Notes: generated by a model from the sequence alone, not told the origin. DNA of 64,000 nt from Rhopalosiphum padi (GCF_020882245.1 NC_083597.1:35194652-35258651); one strand, 5' to 3'; positions 1 to 13,882 are shown, numbered from the stretch's first letter. Numbers and translations are program-made.

Positions 1-67
1 CATCCTCTTGATTGAATCAAACTAATGAAAAATATATCATTAATTGTTTTCTTTTATTTTGTTTCAG

Positions 68-2257
68 ATAATGCTATTGAAGATTTTAAAGATTTACAAA
101 ATGAAAACAATAAATATTTATATACTTATACATTAATTGGTATGATAAACTCGTTCGCTACATTTTTTAGAGCCTTTATATTTGCCTATGGTGGAATTAA
201 GGCTTGTAAAAAAATTCACGACTGTTTATTAACATCTATTATGAGCGTGTGTATTTTTAATGTTCAATTTATATTTTTTATTATATATGTATTTATAATA
301 CATTTTTATTTTTATATAGGTAAAAACTACATTTTTTGATATAAATCCTCTTGGCAGAATATTAAATCGATTTTCATCAGACACAAATATTATTGATGAT
401 TCATTACCATTTATTTTAAATATTTTTATAGCCCAATTTTTTCACGTAATTGGTACTCTATGTTCCATTATATATGGTATACCTTGGGCTTTAATTATTG
501 CTGTGGTACTAACTCCTGTATATTATAAATTGCAAATACGATACAGAAATTCATCTCGTGAACTTAGGCGTATATCAGCTGTAGCACTATCGCCACTTTA
601 TAACCATATAAATGAATCGTTACAAGGGTTATCAACAATACGCGCTTTTAGAGCTGTATCCAGGTTAATATTGACCATACTAAAATTATTTTATAACAAT
701 AAAATGTAAAACATTTGCTTAATTTTTATTTGGTAATTTTTTTTTTTTTTTTTTTTGATATGTTTAGATTTGAACGTGAAAATGAAGACAAACTTGAAAA
801 TTATCTAAAAGCAGAATTCTCTTCCCAATTAGCATTTTTATGGTTTAATTTCAGATTAAGAATCATTGGACTAACTATGTTATTTTTTATTAGTTTCATT
901 TCTGTATTTATTCACCAATGGAATCTTACCAATGCAGGTTTGTATTCATTTATACATTTTATGGGTTGATTAAATGGAAATATTTATCTGAATCAAAAAT
1001 TTAATAATTAAATAATGTGTTGAAAAACAAATAAATTTTAGAGTATTATGCAAAATTATTATTCATTTGATACTGTTTTATAATATTATAACTTGAAATT
1101 TGTATTTATAGGATATCTTGGGTTGTCATTAACCTATGCATTGACATTGACAAATATGCTTGGAGGATTAGTGAATGCCATTGCAGCAACAGAATGTGAT
1201 ATGATTAGTTTAGAACGTGTTCTTGGTTATGTTGAAAACTTAGAGAACGAGACTGATGTTGAAGATTCGGTTTCACCTCCATTTGCATGGCCAACAAACG
1301 GAATTATACAATTTTCTAATGTTTTTCTAAAATATAGGTAAATTATTAAAATTTAAAGTGCCTTGGAATATCTAATATATTTTAATTTTTAGACATGATG
1401 GTCCTATGTCTTTGAATGGAGTTTCATTTGAAACAACTTCCTCAGAAAAGATTGGTGTTATTGGCCGTACAGGAGCTGGAAAAAGTTCATTATTAGCGGC
1501 TTTGTATAAAATGTGTGATATTAGCAATGGTGCTATTTTTATAGATGCTGTGAATCTTTCTAAAATGTCTTCACGACAAATAAGGTAAATCTATCTAAAT
1601 ATTTAATAATGATATTTAGTTTAATTTAAACATATTATAATACCTCAAAATATCTAGTAGTACAATGTGCTCTGTTCGTTTTTCAGAAATCGTTTATGTG
1701 TAATACCTCAAGATCCATTTTTATTTGATGGTACCATACGTGAAAACATTGATCCATTCAAAGAGTATATGGATTCAAATATATGGTCTGCATTGCAACG
1801 CTGTCATTTAGCAGCAACTGTTAAACGTATAGGTGGTTTGGGATGTTATATCGGAGAAAGTGTTAACTTATCTGTGGGTGAAAAACAATTGTTGTGCTTA
1901 GTAAGAGCAATACTAAAGAATTCTAAAGTAGTATGTGTAGATGAAGCTACTGCAAACGTAGATGAAACGACTGATCGCAAAATACAAGAAACAATAAGAA
2001 CTGCATTCAAGCATAGTACTGTTATTACTATTGCTCATAGAATTCGAACTGTGATGGATAGTGATCGGTATATATAATTTATTAAACAAAAAACAAATTT
2101 ATTAATTGAGAGCTATTCCATAATTTTTATATATTATATTTTTTGTAGAATATTAGTGATGGACAATGGGAAAGTAGTAGAATTTGAGTCTCCGAATGTT
2201 CTGTTAGAAAATAAAAATTCTTATTTTTATAATTTGGTTCAACAAGAATTCAGATAA
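68..2257 (+). CDS. ABCC/MRP-type ABC transporter, C-terminal half (5' end outside window)
   Basis: Exons read as 68-246, 320-663, 768-937, 1112-1337, 1393-1584, 1687-2067 and 2149-2257 (TAA), all GT..AG with frame kept. The translation gives the second transmembrane domain (hydrophobic segments, then the coupling stretch FFDINPLGRILNRFSSD) and the complete second nucleotide-binding domain: Walker A GRTGAGKSS near 1465, signature LSVGEKQ near 1870, Walker B VVCVDEAT near 1930, and the H-loop in TIAHRIRTV. In the ABCC family this arrangement exports organic anions and conjugates at the plasma membrane; the closest vertebrate type appears to be ABCC4, which is inference. The first transmembrane and nucleotide-binding domains must lie upstream of base 1. 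A polyadenylation hexamer AATAAA is at about 2302, 45 bases after the stop. No break is seen in the visible part. Confidence 0.92.
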
Positions 2258-3344
2258 AAACTTGTGATCTCAGTTTCACAATTTTAATGGTGCGAATTGA
2301 AATAAATAATTTAAGTATTTTTATTATATATTTGACTATATTTTATAAAATTAATTATTTACTCTGTATATTTGTTATGATTTATATTATTAACATATTT
2401 ACTATTCATTTAATTATCTTATTAAGACAAAAATATTAGTGAATTTTTAAATGTGTTTAATATTTTTAGTTTGAGCACGCTGTATTAATATATAAAACAA
2501 ATAATATCGATATATTTATATATATTATATTTGTTTATTGACTAATCAAATATCATTTGACAAAATTAAATGTATCAAATTGTTGTTGTAGATAAATGTA
2601 AAATGTTATTATATGTTACCTATAGGTTTAAAAATGATTATTGTTACAAAAATACATTAACTTTTAAATATGAAACCTTTTTTTTATCTTAACTAATTGT
2701 ATACCAAAAAATTATGAATAAATTGTGAAACTATACTAATATGATTTATTTATTATATATTAGTAATAAGACATAAGTTAATAAATTAACCAATTAACAG
2801 TCAAATTACCATAGCTCCACATATCTTCTATTATTCTTAGTATATAAAGTTAAATAATTTAAAAACTACTCAAATTTTGATTTTGATAATCAACATTCTC
2901 AGAAAAATTATATGCTAAATAATTTATTGTTCATAAGGGACGGTGGTTATCATTTGAAAAATTATTCTCGGCCGTCCCCGTCCACCATAAATACACCACT
3001 GATATTTTGTATTAACCTATACACTATTTGCTCTAATTAATCCTATATTTTTTGAATAGACGTGAATTGCGCCATAATCAAAGATTTCTGAAATTCATAA
3101 ATGGGTTGCTAGCACTGTCCATGACACACGTGCACTCCTGGCTACCATTGCCATGCCGGTTAGCCGATATTTCTAATGCGAATAATACATTCTTGAAATG
3201 AATCGAAAAGTTGTTTCATTTGTTTAATTTTTATCGTGCAATTCGCATTACTGTTAGTCGTACTCGTTATATTTGAGTTTAAATTTATTGTTCAACTAGT
3301 TCTATATTTTACCACGTGCTTTTTTCCCGTAAACCTTTTTCAAA
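2258..3344. other. intergenic, no gene seen
   Basis: AT-rich spacer between the transporter and the DDX43-type gene. The first 100 bases are presumably 3' UTR of the transporter. About 3050-3344 is less AT-rich and should hold the promoter and leader of the next gene. No convincing reading frame or repeat is visible. Confidence 0.6.
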
Positions 3345-5266
3345 ATGGATCAAGAGGAAGACTGGGATTCACCTTCTGACATACAATATCAACCCCAACA
3401 GCAGTACAGACCTAATCAACAATATAGGAAACCGTTAACCATTAATCCAGACGATTTGCTTATGGATATAGATTCCAAGTTTGCGGGTTTGGTTATCGGC
3501 AAAGGTGGTGCTGTAATTAAAGGTTTGAGGAAGGAAAGTGGTGCGTTTATTTCAGTCTTGGATAGCGATACCTACGGGTTGAAAACTGTGAAGATTTCGG
3601 GAAATCAAAAAGCTAAAGAACATGCTCAAAAGCTTATAAACGATATCGTCGACGCGAATGATCCAGAAAAAATAAGAGAAAAGTTGAAAGAAGAATCAGA
3701 CATAAAATTGAATGAACCAGTTCAATCCACTTTTAATTGGGATGAGTTGATGAAAGAAGAAGCAGAAAACCTTAAAAAAAGATTAGCGGCTTTGCCACCA
3801 ATTATTAAGGATTTCTATAAAGAACACCCTGAAGTGACCATGATGACTGATCAGGAAGTTGAAGATTTCAGAGTGTCTAAGAACAACATAATGATAAAAT
3901 ATATCGATGAAAATAATGTAAAGCCAATTCCTAAACCAGTATTGAAATTTTCGCACGCATTTGAAGATTATCCAGAAATATTAGATGAAATACAAAAACA
4001 AAATTTTGAAACCCCGTCCCCTGTACAGTGTCAAGCATGGCCTGTCATCATGAGTGGGCACGACTTGATAGCTATTGCTCAAACTGGGACAGGTAAGACG
4101 TTGGCTTTTTTGCTTCCTGCTTTTATTCATATCGATTTTCAACCGACTCCTCGTAGTGAACGAAAAGGACCATCTATACTAGTATTAGCTCCAACTAGAG
4201 AATTGGTGTTACAAATTGAAAGTGAAGTATGTGTATATTTTATATGTGTATGTAAGTTTGATTTTATAATTTATTATTGTGTTGTTTTACTTAGGTTAAA
4301 AAATATAGTTATAAAGGCATTAAAGCTATGAGTATTTATGGAGGTGCGAGTTCTGGAAAGCAAAAAGAATGTCTTCGAAATGGAGTGGAAATTGTCATAG
4401 CTACTCCTGGTCGACTTAATGATTTTGTTGGTAGTGGTGCTATTGACTTATCAGATGTGACATTTCTGATACTTGATGAAGCTGATCGTATGTTGGATTT
4501 GGGTTTTGAACCTCAAATACGTGTTTCATTACTGAGGGTAAGACCAGATAGACAAACCATTATGACAAGTGCAACCTGGCCACTCGGAGTTAAACGTCTT
4601 GCTAAAAGCTATACAACCAATCCTATTCAAGTCATGGTTGGATCATTAGACTTGACAACAGTGAATACTGTAAAACAAGATATTCTTATAATGGAAGAAG
4701 AAGAAAAAGAACTTTGGCTAGACGATTTTCTGAAAAATTGTAGCGAAGATGATAAGATAATAATATTTGTGAATAGAAAAGTAACTGTGGATCAGCTTTC
4801 ATCAGATTTATGTTTGAAGGGCTTCATTGTTGAATCTATTCATGGTGGTCGTGAACAAAGTGATCGTGAAATGGCTTTGGAAAGCTTACGTAATGGTGAA
4901 GTTAATATTTTAATAGCTACAGATGTAGCTTCTCGTGGTATTGATATTAATGACATTACAGTGGTAATAAATTATGATTTTACTAAAGATATTGAAGAGT
5001 ATGTGCATAGGGTAGGGAGAACAGGGCGAGCTGGCAAAACTGGTTTGGCTATTACCTTAATGACTAGAAGGGACTGGGGTAAAGCCAAAGAGTTAGTAGA
5101 AGTGATGGAAAAATCTGGACAAGATGTACCTCCAGAGTTGCAAGATATGGCAACAAGGTATGAAGCTAAAAAAGAACGGGATAGAGCTGAAGGAGGTGAC
5201 AGGCCATTTAGGGGTGGCAGAGGAGGTGGAAGAGGATTTTCAGGAAATAGAAGAAATTACTATTAA
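3345..5266 (+). CDS. DDX43: KH-domain DEAD-box RNA helicase, DDX43-like
   Basis: Two exons, 3345-4226 and 4295-5266, joined across a 68-base intron, encode 617 residues. Residues about 40-100 form a KH RNA-binding domain with the loop GLVIGKGG. The helicase core follows: Q-motif region (TPSPVQCQAWP), motif I AQTGTGKT near residue 245, PTREL, DEAD near residue 355, SAT, the domain-2 motifs ASRGID and HRVGRTGRAG. The tail is Gly/Arg-rich (RGGRGGGRG), typical for extra RNA contacts. KH plus DEAD in this order is diagnostic of DDX43/DDX53-type ATP-dependent helicases that unwind RNA. The start is the first ATG after a leader and begins an acidic, Gln-rich N-terminus. All catalytic motifs are intact. 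It is convergent with the gene at 7867-9082. Orthology within the DDX43 group is inferred. Confidence 0.95.
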
Positions 5267-7866
5267 GAAGTTTTTCAATATTCCTTATTATTTATTATTA
5301 AAATTTTAAATTGTTCAAGTTCTACTTATATATTATTTATATTTAATATTTAGAATTACTTACTTTATTTATGGTATATCATATGATTCCTTAACAAGTG
5401 ATTAAATAAGATTGTTTAATAATTTATATCTGATTAAAATAATTAAATGTATTATCATGTACTGTGTTATGATCCATCGATTGCTAATAGATATTTAGTG
5501 GGTCATACTGAAAACAAAAGCAATTCTCTACATGGTAGAATTAAAAGTAAATGATAGATTATGAATATTTTTAAGGGTTATTAAATTATTTATGAACTAT
5601 TTCAATGGATTTGTTTTATCATTGATTAGGTATAATCAAATGTGCTAAAAAAATAATAAAAACCCTTGCATAAAGAATGAAGTGCAATAAGTAGAATTTA
5701 TGATTTGAAAAATACATCAATGAATTAGGCAATCATTTTAATATTGATGAAGACTGTGATATAGTGTTTTGGAATGTAATCAAATAATACAAAAATAAAA
5801 GAAACCCTAACCAAAGGTGGGTGATTTATAAAAACATAATGACATCTTGAAATTTAAAATTAATAAACATTTTTGTACTTATATTTAATAAAATATAAAG
5901 AACAATAAATAATTATTATTTAACTTAACTAATATGTACCTTTTATATATAAAAATTGTGATACATTTTATCAAAAATTGATAATTTATAATAGATTAAG
6001 TGACTAGTGACTACTATTTATATATGAGTGATAATTATATTATTTTTAAATTTCAATGTTTATTTATTATAATACTATCTTTAATTTTACTATTAGTATA
6101 ATACTTATCATTACTTAAAGATATTCAAAATTAAGTGTAAGTTTGTTATTTACCATGTTGTTTTATTTCATAGATACAATTATGTTTTTATTTTTAAAAT
6201 GTATTATATGTTAATTTCTACTAAAAATATTTATTATTTTTTTTTATATGTAACAAATTTTTGCAATATATCTATGTCATGTTAGTTGGTAGGTTTACAG
6301 TTCTATAACGCAATATTATATTATATTTTTATAATATAGTTATTTCGAAAATTGTGTAGTATAAATCCCAATACTAAATTATGTCTTGAAGTATTCCAAG
6401 CAAATAAATTAAACATAAAAATGAAGATACATATTATGGTTACATTTTGATGATACAGTGTGATCACAATTCAGATAAAACTTAATATTTCACCTATATC
6501 ATTTAGTATTGAAATAACTTTTTTGGTTAAACTTAGGATGAAATACTGAAATACAGTATTTAGAAAAATTCCTAGCAATATTTACTTTTAAATAGTAATA
6601 CAAAATCAAGATTTGGATTTATCAATTTTATCTATAATGATAAAACTTGGTCCAAAATTTAAAATTAACGGCATTTTAAGTTATTATTGTTGAATACAAT
6701 TTTTTTTCTACTACAAATTTGTAAGAGTTCATACAAAATATAAAACCATAAAAAACTGAACCTTAGGCATTATTAACTTGATTTTACTATTACTAATTAC
6801 AACATACAGCTGCATTAGTGACTACTTAAACTTGATAATTTTCTTACAAGCTTATCAATGCTTATATCAATATTTAATATTATGTCATCAGTTATTTTTC
6901 TTATTACTATTAGTATTTTCATTGGCACAATGAGGAATTTGCAATAAGGAGGCGAGGTACATATTTTTGAGTAGAAACTGTACTTTAAATTACTTAAAAA
7001 AAACCTAAAACTATTAAGAATATAATTAGTTATAGTATTATTATTGGATTATTTATTAGATTATAAATATTAATAAAATAAGGCTCTAGAGAGGATCTAT
7101 CCCCCTTATCATTTCTTAATTACACCCCTGAATCTTATATATTGTACAAATGAAAAGTTTATTGCTGCTAATAAAAATATTTATTTTATTTTTTATAACA
7201 ATTTTAAGTACTATCGCATGTAATCAACAAAACAATTTTTATAAAACATAATTTTATTTACTTATTCAATTTTAACATTTATAATTATTTTATAAAACAA
7301 TATAAGTAAAATACCAATCCAAGTATAATCAAAATATTATAAAATGCACAATAAATGGTTATTTTAACTCAATTTAAATTAATCTTATAAAGATGAATTA
7401 CGAAACATTATTTAAATTTGTAAAATTGCATTCATAAGAATTATTATTATACAAATATATAGGTTAGCTAGTCAGTGAAGTACTTAGTACTTACTAAATC
7501 ACAAAAATGTTTCAAATCAAATTTTGTAGTAATTTACTACTAAAAATTAATTATAAATGATAAAATAGATAATTATGATCTATGAACTATTCCTATTATA
7601 TAATACAAATATATAAAATAAAAAATAAAAATTTTTTGAAATAAAATTATAAAAATTGTTATTTTTATGTCTTTGTCATCACAATTATTTCAATAAATAC
7701 AACTGTATGATCCGAAGGTCCTTTAGAACCTAACTTTCACAATAGTAATAACAAATGTAGATTCAAAAGAAGCAAGATTTATGGGTAATTGAAAATATAA
7801 TCAAAGAATATTAATTAGTGATCACCACTACTCGTTATTTTTTTTCAAAAACCTGATTATGGAATA
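5267..7866. other. AT-rich gap between convergent genes
   Basis: 2.6 kb between the 3' ends of two convergent genes. It holds only low-complexity AT-rich sequence, runs of T/A and the presumed 3' UTRs. I see no open frame with family resemblance, no inverted repeat of note and no RNA gene. Confidence 0.6.
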
Positions 7867-9082
7867 CTAAACTAATCTTTTTCTAAGCACTATACGAGTT
7901 CGTTCTTCTTCATCATCACTTCCATAAGCTGATGACATACCCGATACAGCACCACGCCAAGAAGTAGCTTGCATAAGTTCTTGGTCTGGTTCAGTACGAT
8001 TCTCATAAAGCATTAGATTAAGACATTCTTCATAGATTCTTGCTTCTGGGAAATCAACCTAAGTAAAATAATTTAACTTTAAACTGCTATTATTTTATCT
8101 TCCCCGTTTTCTTGTTTAGGTAATTAATAATAGAAAGTTTTCAATACGTTCATGGTATTTTATTAAATAAAAAATCAAAAATAAATGTATTTCAATAACC
8201 ATTATAATTATTAACATTAAAAAAAAAAATCCAATACCTTTGTATGTTTTTTATCTGTAGCATAAACAATAGATGTGCAACAAACTTCAGCAACTTTAGT
8301 TGCTAATCCAAAATAACTCCAACAACATATTTCACTTGAACCACTAACATCTTTGATAAATAAAAATCTTGAACCAAAACGCAATGAAAGCTTATCAAAT
8401 AATTCAACATTTTTCAGTAAATTATCATCAGAAGCACTGAAAATAAAAGTTAATTAAAAATGTATCACGTATGAAACTATATATTTTGTTACCTTGTATA
8501 TGAATACTTGTTATTGTGTCTATTTATAAGAAGTTTAACAGTGGGCTAAAATAAAAGACAAATAAATTTTAAAATATTTTTCTAAAGGTGATATTTATTT
8601 ACTTTTGTACTCATCGTAATAATTTGACATAAGTCTGCACTAGAAGATGTAAGAGGTATACGACATTGAGGTTCAATTTTACATTGTCTTGAGCGTAAAG
8701 CTTGTTGACAAGATTCAACAAGCGGTGATATTAAATAGAATTTGGCTTCAGCTAATAACTCAGCAATTTCATGTGTCTTATCTGGAAGAGCTACATGTTC
8801 ATCACGCAAAAAGTTTAATACAGAATTAAAGTGCTTTCCACAACGATCAATTAGGACCCAACCTGAAAATTGTTTTAATGTAATATAACTTTATTAATAC
8901 ATGTTTTACTACATAGATATCTTATGAGGTATACCTTCAGTATCAGTAAGTACTTTCATCCGTCCACTAAACATAGCTTTAAGCATTGTATCATGCTTGG
9001 TCAATGTACCAATAGTAGTGTAAAATAATGAACCACCTATATTTAATTTAGCATATTTGGGTTGACTTTCTTGAGGCTGCAT
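7867..9082 (-). CDS. BTB/KCTD cullin-3 adaptor (BACURD family, KCTD10/13/TNFAIP1-like)
   Basis: Minus-strand exons 9082-8935, 8862-8603, 8545-8493, 8436-8238 and 8058-7867 (TAG) give 283 residues in one continuous frame. Residues about 8-110 form a T1/BTB domain: KLNIGGSLFYTT, TMLKAMFSG, WVLIDRCGKHF, VLNFLRDE, LLAEAKFYLISPLVE. The C-terminal half (LSLRFGSRFLFIKDVSG, then VDFPEARIYEECL) and the basic end RIVLRKRLV match the BACURD group, which bridges cullin-3 ubiquitin ligase to substrates such as RhoA and supports actin control. The ATG chosen precedes the BTB fold by only a few residues; longer N-termini in relatives are poorly conserved, so an extra upstream exon is possible but not needed. 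It points towards the DDX43-type gene. Which vertebrate paralogue it corresponds to cannot be told. Confidence 0.9.
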
Positions 9083-9177
9083 TTTAACTAAAATGGTTAG
9101 ATTTGTTGTATTCAGCAGAATCTGTATAGTTTTTATCTATTAAGAGTATTAGCCATTAGGTATTAAACTATGAAATA

Positions 9178-9340
9178 TACTATACACAGTGATTCTTTTA
9201 TCATTAAACACTCATTATTTCGTCAACTATTTTTCATTTTTTTTTTTCTTCAAAATATTTTGTTTCATGCTTTTCTCAAACTGTATGAAATTTTTATTTT
9301 TTTCACCCTTTTATTTAATAGTGAAACCACTCAACTTTTG
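9178..9340. mobile_element. partial copy of a TA-flanked MITE
   Basis: The segment starts with CACAGTGATTCTTTTATCAT and ACTCATTATTTCG, nearly the terminus of the complete element at 25515-25920. The far end is not recognisable, so this looks like a truncated or diverged copy upstream of the BTB gene. The small open frame across it is incidental. Confidence 0.45.
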
Positions 9341-11747
9341 ATTTTCAAATGACAACCTATATTCAAAATGTATTAAATGAATAGGACTATTTTTTTCTTA
9401 TGAATTTTAACTTTCAAATTATTATTTTTTAGCAAGTTATAGCTTTTCAAACTTGGACGGTTTTTGGTTTTTATAATACTTCTTGTTTCAGAAGACCATT
9501 AGTCATATGGGTCATAGATATTAAGAGATATACTTTCATGGTTCCCCAAGAATTGGGCCACAATTAACCTTTTTTCTAAAAAGTATATGGTAATTGGGCC
9601 AACATAAAATTTTTATAAAATAATATTTAATATAAGTTTTATTGGGAGTTCAATGGGTAGTTTATATTAAAATTAGAAGCGTAGGAACATTAAATACCAG
9701 GAAATGAACATCAATTTGAAAAAATATAATCTTAATGAAATTAAAAAATATGAAGAAACGTAAAAAGACAAAAGACACTTTTTGAAATAATAAGTGTTTA
9801 ACAATTTAATAATCACCAGATGTACACCAATAATATACAATTATTTTTTATATAAATTAATTGGATATTTAAGAAATGTTAATCATCAACGTTTTACTAT
9901 AGAAACAAAATTGTAAAAAAATACTTACATTAGGATGTGTTTGAATACACAACCTTATGATATAACTGATAATTTATATTTAATATTAATATTTTAAAAA
10001 GGTAATACAAATAGGTAAAAAGATAATAAATTTTAAAGCAAAATGTTTGGTGAATTTAAAAAAAAATTAACTAGGAAATGAAATGTTAAACATTTAAATG
10101 AATAACATTAGCAATAAATGATTACCGTAAACTTATTAGGTAATTTTTGAATTTGAATTTTTGATTTTTAACATTAGATAATATTATTGACTATCGTCCC
10201 TAGAGTATTAAGAATTATTCTTATTCTTATTAATATTACTCTATGCTATCGTTCATCATAGAAAATGTAATCTATTCTGTGATTTAACCTAATATCACAG
10301 GACACAGATAAATAAAATAATCGGTGACGTATCACCCAGATCCCCGTCCTACTAGATCCCCATGGTTATCTAGAATATTCCCAATGGTAAGCTAGATTTA
10401 CAGAAGTAACTCGATGAGTCAATTAGTTCCCCTGTCAACTAAATCCCCTTAGGGCTTATGCCATCTAGATCTATATATTATACGGTAAGATCACCAAATT
10501 TATATTTTCCCCTAAAGATGTAGTTGATCGTTGATCTCAACATTAGTGATCTAATTGACTAACATAGGAACAATTAATGATATAAATGTCATAATTGAAC
10601 ATTAATTACATTATATATATTAGGAAATATATGATATTAAGCATATTTATTTGGTATATTGGTATGTATATAGTTGTTAAAATATTAATTTATTGTTATT
10701 AATTAATAACTTATCTAGCGGTTAAATTTCAGATGATTTTGTGAAAGCTAAAAACAAATTAATCCGCGTAGAAAATACTAATGATTCGTACATTACTTAT
10801 GATCCCTCTAATGCCAAAGAAAAAAGGCGCTTTAAATATCATAAGCAATTTAATAGTTAATACACCGGAATAACGGATATATCATATTATTAAAACCAAA
10901 GAAATAATCAAATAAAAAACTAAATTCATCTCCAAGAAAATGTATTTTAAAAGAAAAAATACAAAAGAAAAATTCACAAATGGGATCATTTAATACTCAA
11001 TCTCCTCCACACTATATTACCTATCGTTTTCTAATTCACAGCAATCGGGCAAGTGCATTTAAATTAATTGTGTGTACAATTTACAATGATGTTTTAATAG
11101 CATTTATTGTAAAAGGTTCTAAAATTAAAAAAAAAAATTAATCAAACAACATTGATGAGTATCGTGTGAATACTCAGTCTAGAGATCATTATGACTGAAT
11201 AAGTAAGCGGTACAATGTATTTGGCGAAGATATAGCTGAACAGAGTCAGATTTAGGGGAGGACCATAGGCGAAATTTTATGATATATAAATTAGGATACA
11301 GAAAAAATATATTATTTATATTTATACGTAAATAAATAAATAATATTGAATTTTATTTGGAAATTCAAAAATTTTTATTTTACTAACTAATAAATTATCA
11401 TAATCATTATCAAACTATAGGTATTAACAATACTATCAAATGTCAATACTTTTACTACCTACAAGAAGTCGTAAACTCGTAAAGCAAAATACCAGAGAGA
11501 AAATACCCATTATTGCAGCAACAATAATTTATAAATAAACTATATATATAGCTATTCATTTGTTACGTGCCTTCGGGTTTAGGCGTCAGTGGTTACAAAA
11601 ATACAAAATACGATACGACCGCAACTCGCAAGAAACACATTTGCCATGCGTTATAAATTGCATGATACAGATTGAGAGTATCCATACACCATTATTACAT
11701 TTAATAACAGCTATTTTTCAAAATGTTATTTACTAAGTTGAACTTAA
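9341..11747. other. gene-poor AT-rich region
   Basis: No reading frame with recognisable similarity. About 10320-10560 contains irregular repeats of a TAGATCCCC-like word, which gives a locally more GC-rich patch of unknown origin. Around 11250-11275 there is a GGACCATAGGCG motif that resembles a transposon end (compare 15480-15540) but no partner terminus can be proven. Confidence 0.5.
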
Positions 11748-12326
11748 TATATATATGTTACGGTAAAAGTACGAATACCGGTTAAACCTAGAATTATTTA
11801 ACGGTAAATCCTAGGTTTCGCCGACTACTGATGGTAAATGTCCGAATTTCTTTACCAATTGATTTCGGTAAAACCTAGGATATACAACATCATATAGGGT
11901 CATAATATTAATAATATTAATATTTAAGGGTCATACCCCGAATGATTTTTGTAGTTCGGACTTTTACAAATGAGATTTGGTAAATCTTAGGATAAACAAT
12001 CAGTGTTAGTAAAAGTCCAAACATTTTTACCAAAGTTATTAATTATTATTATTATTTAAGTATATTATAGGTAGGTACTATATCAATGACTAATATATTA
12101 GATACACACATTTATATTATTGTTTTATATTATGACAACTAAACTGCGATCGGCTTTTATCTTGATTATCATAATTATTATTATTTAAGTATGGACTTTG
12201 GGAATTTTCATTTCGACTTTCATATACATCATGATAATGGAAGACCTTGACACGTGTACTCATACAATCAAATCACTATCAATAGAATCACAAATTCACA
12301 ATACAATCAATAAATTAGCCAAAAGG

Positions 12327-13068
12327 TATATATGTTACGGGCAAAGTAAATAATTTGGGCGTTTTATACAATGCCCGGTCATTTTATACAATGCTCGGGC
12401 GTTGTATATAATGGCCTTCGTATATTGGGCAATGTATATAATATAATATTTAAAAGAAAAGTATTGCCAAAATATAATGAATACTATATATACTATATAC
12501 TATAATATTTTTTATTTATATTATTAGAAAATAAAATTTTATTTTTTATTTTTACATCATTTATTTTCGCAAGTACTGCTTTGGTGTCATTTTGATGTGT
12601 ATAGTCGCATAATTTTTCTTTGCAAATCATAAATTGGTTTCTACTGTATAAAGTTGAAAGACGACCTTCCTTAGTCCTGATTTTGTATATCAAAGCCAGA
12701 TTAAACAATGATTATTATTTGTAAATTTGGATTAGTTAGTGTATTTTTTCATTTGTTCTTATCAGTTTTCTTACAATGGGGCAATCCACATATTAAGAGG
12801 ACGTCGCACATATAATATGATTATAATGTTTATCGTAAATCGTAACACCATAATCTTATTATCTTATTTTCTAATAATATAAATAAAAAATATTATAGTA
12901 TAAATATATAGTATTCGTTATATTTTGGCAATACTTTTCTTTTAAATATTATATTATATACATTGCCCAATATACGAAGGCCATTATATACAACGCCCGA
13001 GCATTGTATAAAATGACCGGGCATTGTATAAAACGCCCAAATTGTATACTTTGCCCGTAACATATATA
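12327..13068. mobile_element. inner inverted-repeat element nested in the outer one
   Basis: Arms of about 200-210 bases (12327-12537 and 12864-13068) are near-perfect reverse complements. The tips TATATATGTTACGGGCAAAG share the first bases with the outer element, yet the rest of the arm is different (GCCCGGTCATTTTATACAATG and related words). It lies wholly between the outer arms, so either it inserted there or both derive from one compound element. The centre holds a 71-residue minus-strand frame (12493-12708) that contains CDYTHQND, loosely like the tail of FLYWCH zinc fingers found in Mutator-like transposons; this is a weak resemblance. Confidence 0.8.
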
Positions 13069-13518
13069 TGATAAAAGTTGTTCCTACTTTATACTGTGTT
13101 GCACATACAATAAAATTTAGTTTATGATACGGAACAGGTTTGATAATATATAAAATAGATTGATTTATAGATTGAATAGGCATATTAAAAATAATATTGT
13201 GTGCAGTAATGCAGTATTCGTTTTACAATTGTCGCGAAAAGTATACGATTTTCAATATGTCACTTAAAATACGGGTTTATGAACTTTTAAATGGTGTTGT
13301 TGGAGCAAAAAATAATATAAAGGTGTGATTGTTTGAAAAAATGTGTAACAAACAGATGTAAATGCCGATCCAAAAATGTATTATGCAACTCGAGATGTCA
13401 CAGTAGCCAAACCTGCACTAATAAATAATTTAATAATACAATTAATTTAATTATAATAAAAATAATATACTAGTAATAAATGTACTTAGTACATTTAATT
13501 TGTCAATTTTTGCATTAG

Positions 13519-13549
13519 TACTTAATAATAATAATAATAATAATAATAA
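13519..13549. repeat. AAT microsatellite
   Basis: Run of AAT/ATA trinucleotides at the inner edge of the right arm of the outer inverted-repeat element. Confidence 0.8.
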
Positions 13550-13882
13550 AATAATATACTAACTAATATATTAGTCATTAATATAGTACCTACCTATAAT
13601 ATACTTAAATAATAATAATAATTAATAACTTTGGTAAAAATGTTTGGACTTTTACTTACACTGATTGTTTATCCTAAGATTTACCAAATCTCGTTTGTAA
13701 AAGTCCGAACTACAAAAATCATTCGGGGTATGACCAAACGATGTTGTATATCCTAGGTTTTACCGAAATCAATTGGTAAAGAAATTCGGACATTTACCAT
13801 CAGTAGTCGGCGAAACCTAGGATTTACCGGTAAATAATTCTAGGTTTAACCGGTATTCGTACTTTTACCGTAACATATATAT

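Larger units (their letters stand above)
11748..13882. mobile_element. outer long-inverted-repeat element
   Basis: The left arm, about 11748-12101, is matched in reverse complement by the right arm, about 13563-13882. Both ends start ATATATGTTACGGTAAAAGT. The arms share several subterminal motifs of the form GGTAAAWCCTAGG and GTAAAAGTCCGAAC repeated within each arm. The left arm carries about 50 extra bases (around 11890-11940) absent from the right arm. Insertion is into a TA-rich tract, so target duplication cannot be read. Long arms with subterminal repeats suit a Mutator-like or foldback-type DNA transposon remnant, but the superfamily is not established. No transposase frame is visible outside the inner element. 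Confidence 0.8.

Noticed and set aside
10320..10560. TAGATCCCC-like repeats considered as a CRISPR-like or satellite array
   Set aside because: Units are irregular in length and spacing; at most degenerate low-complexity sequence.
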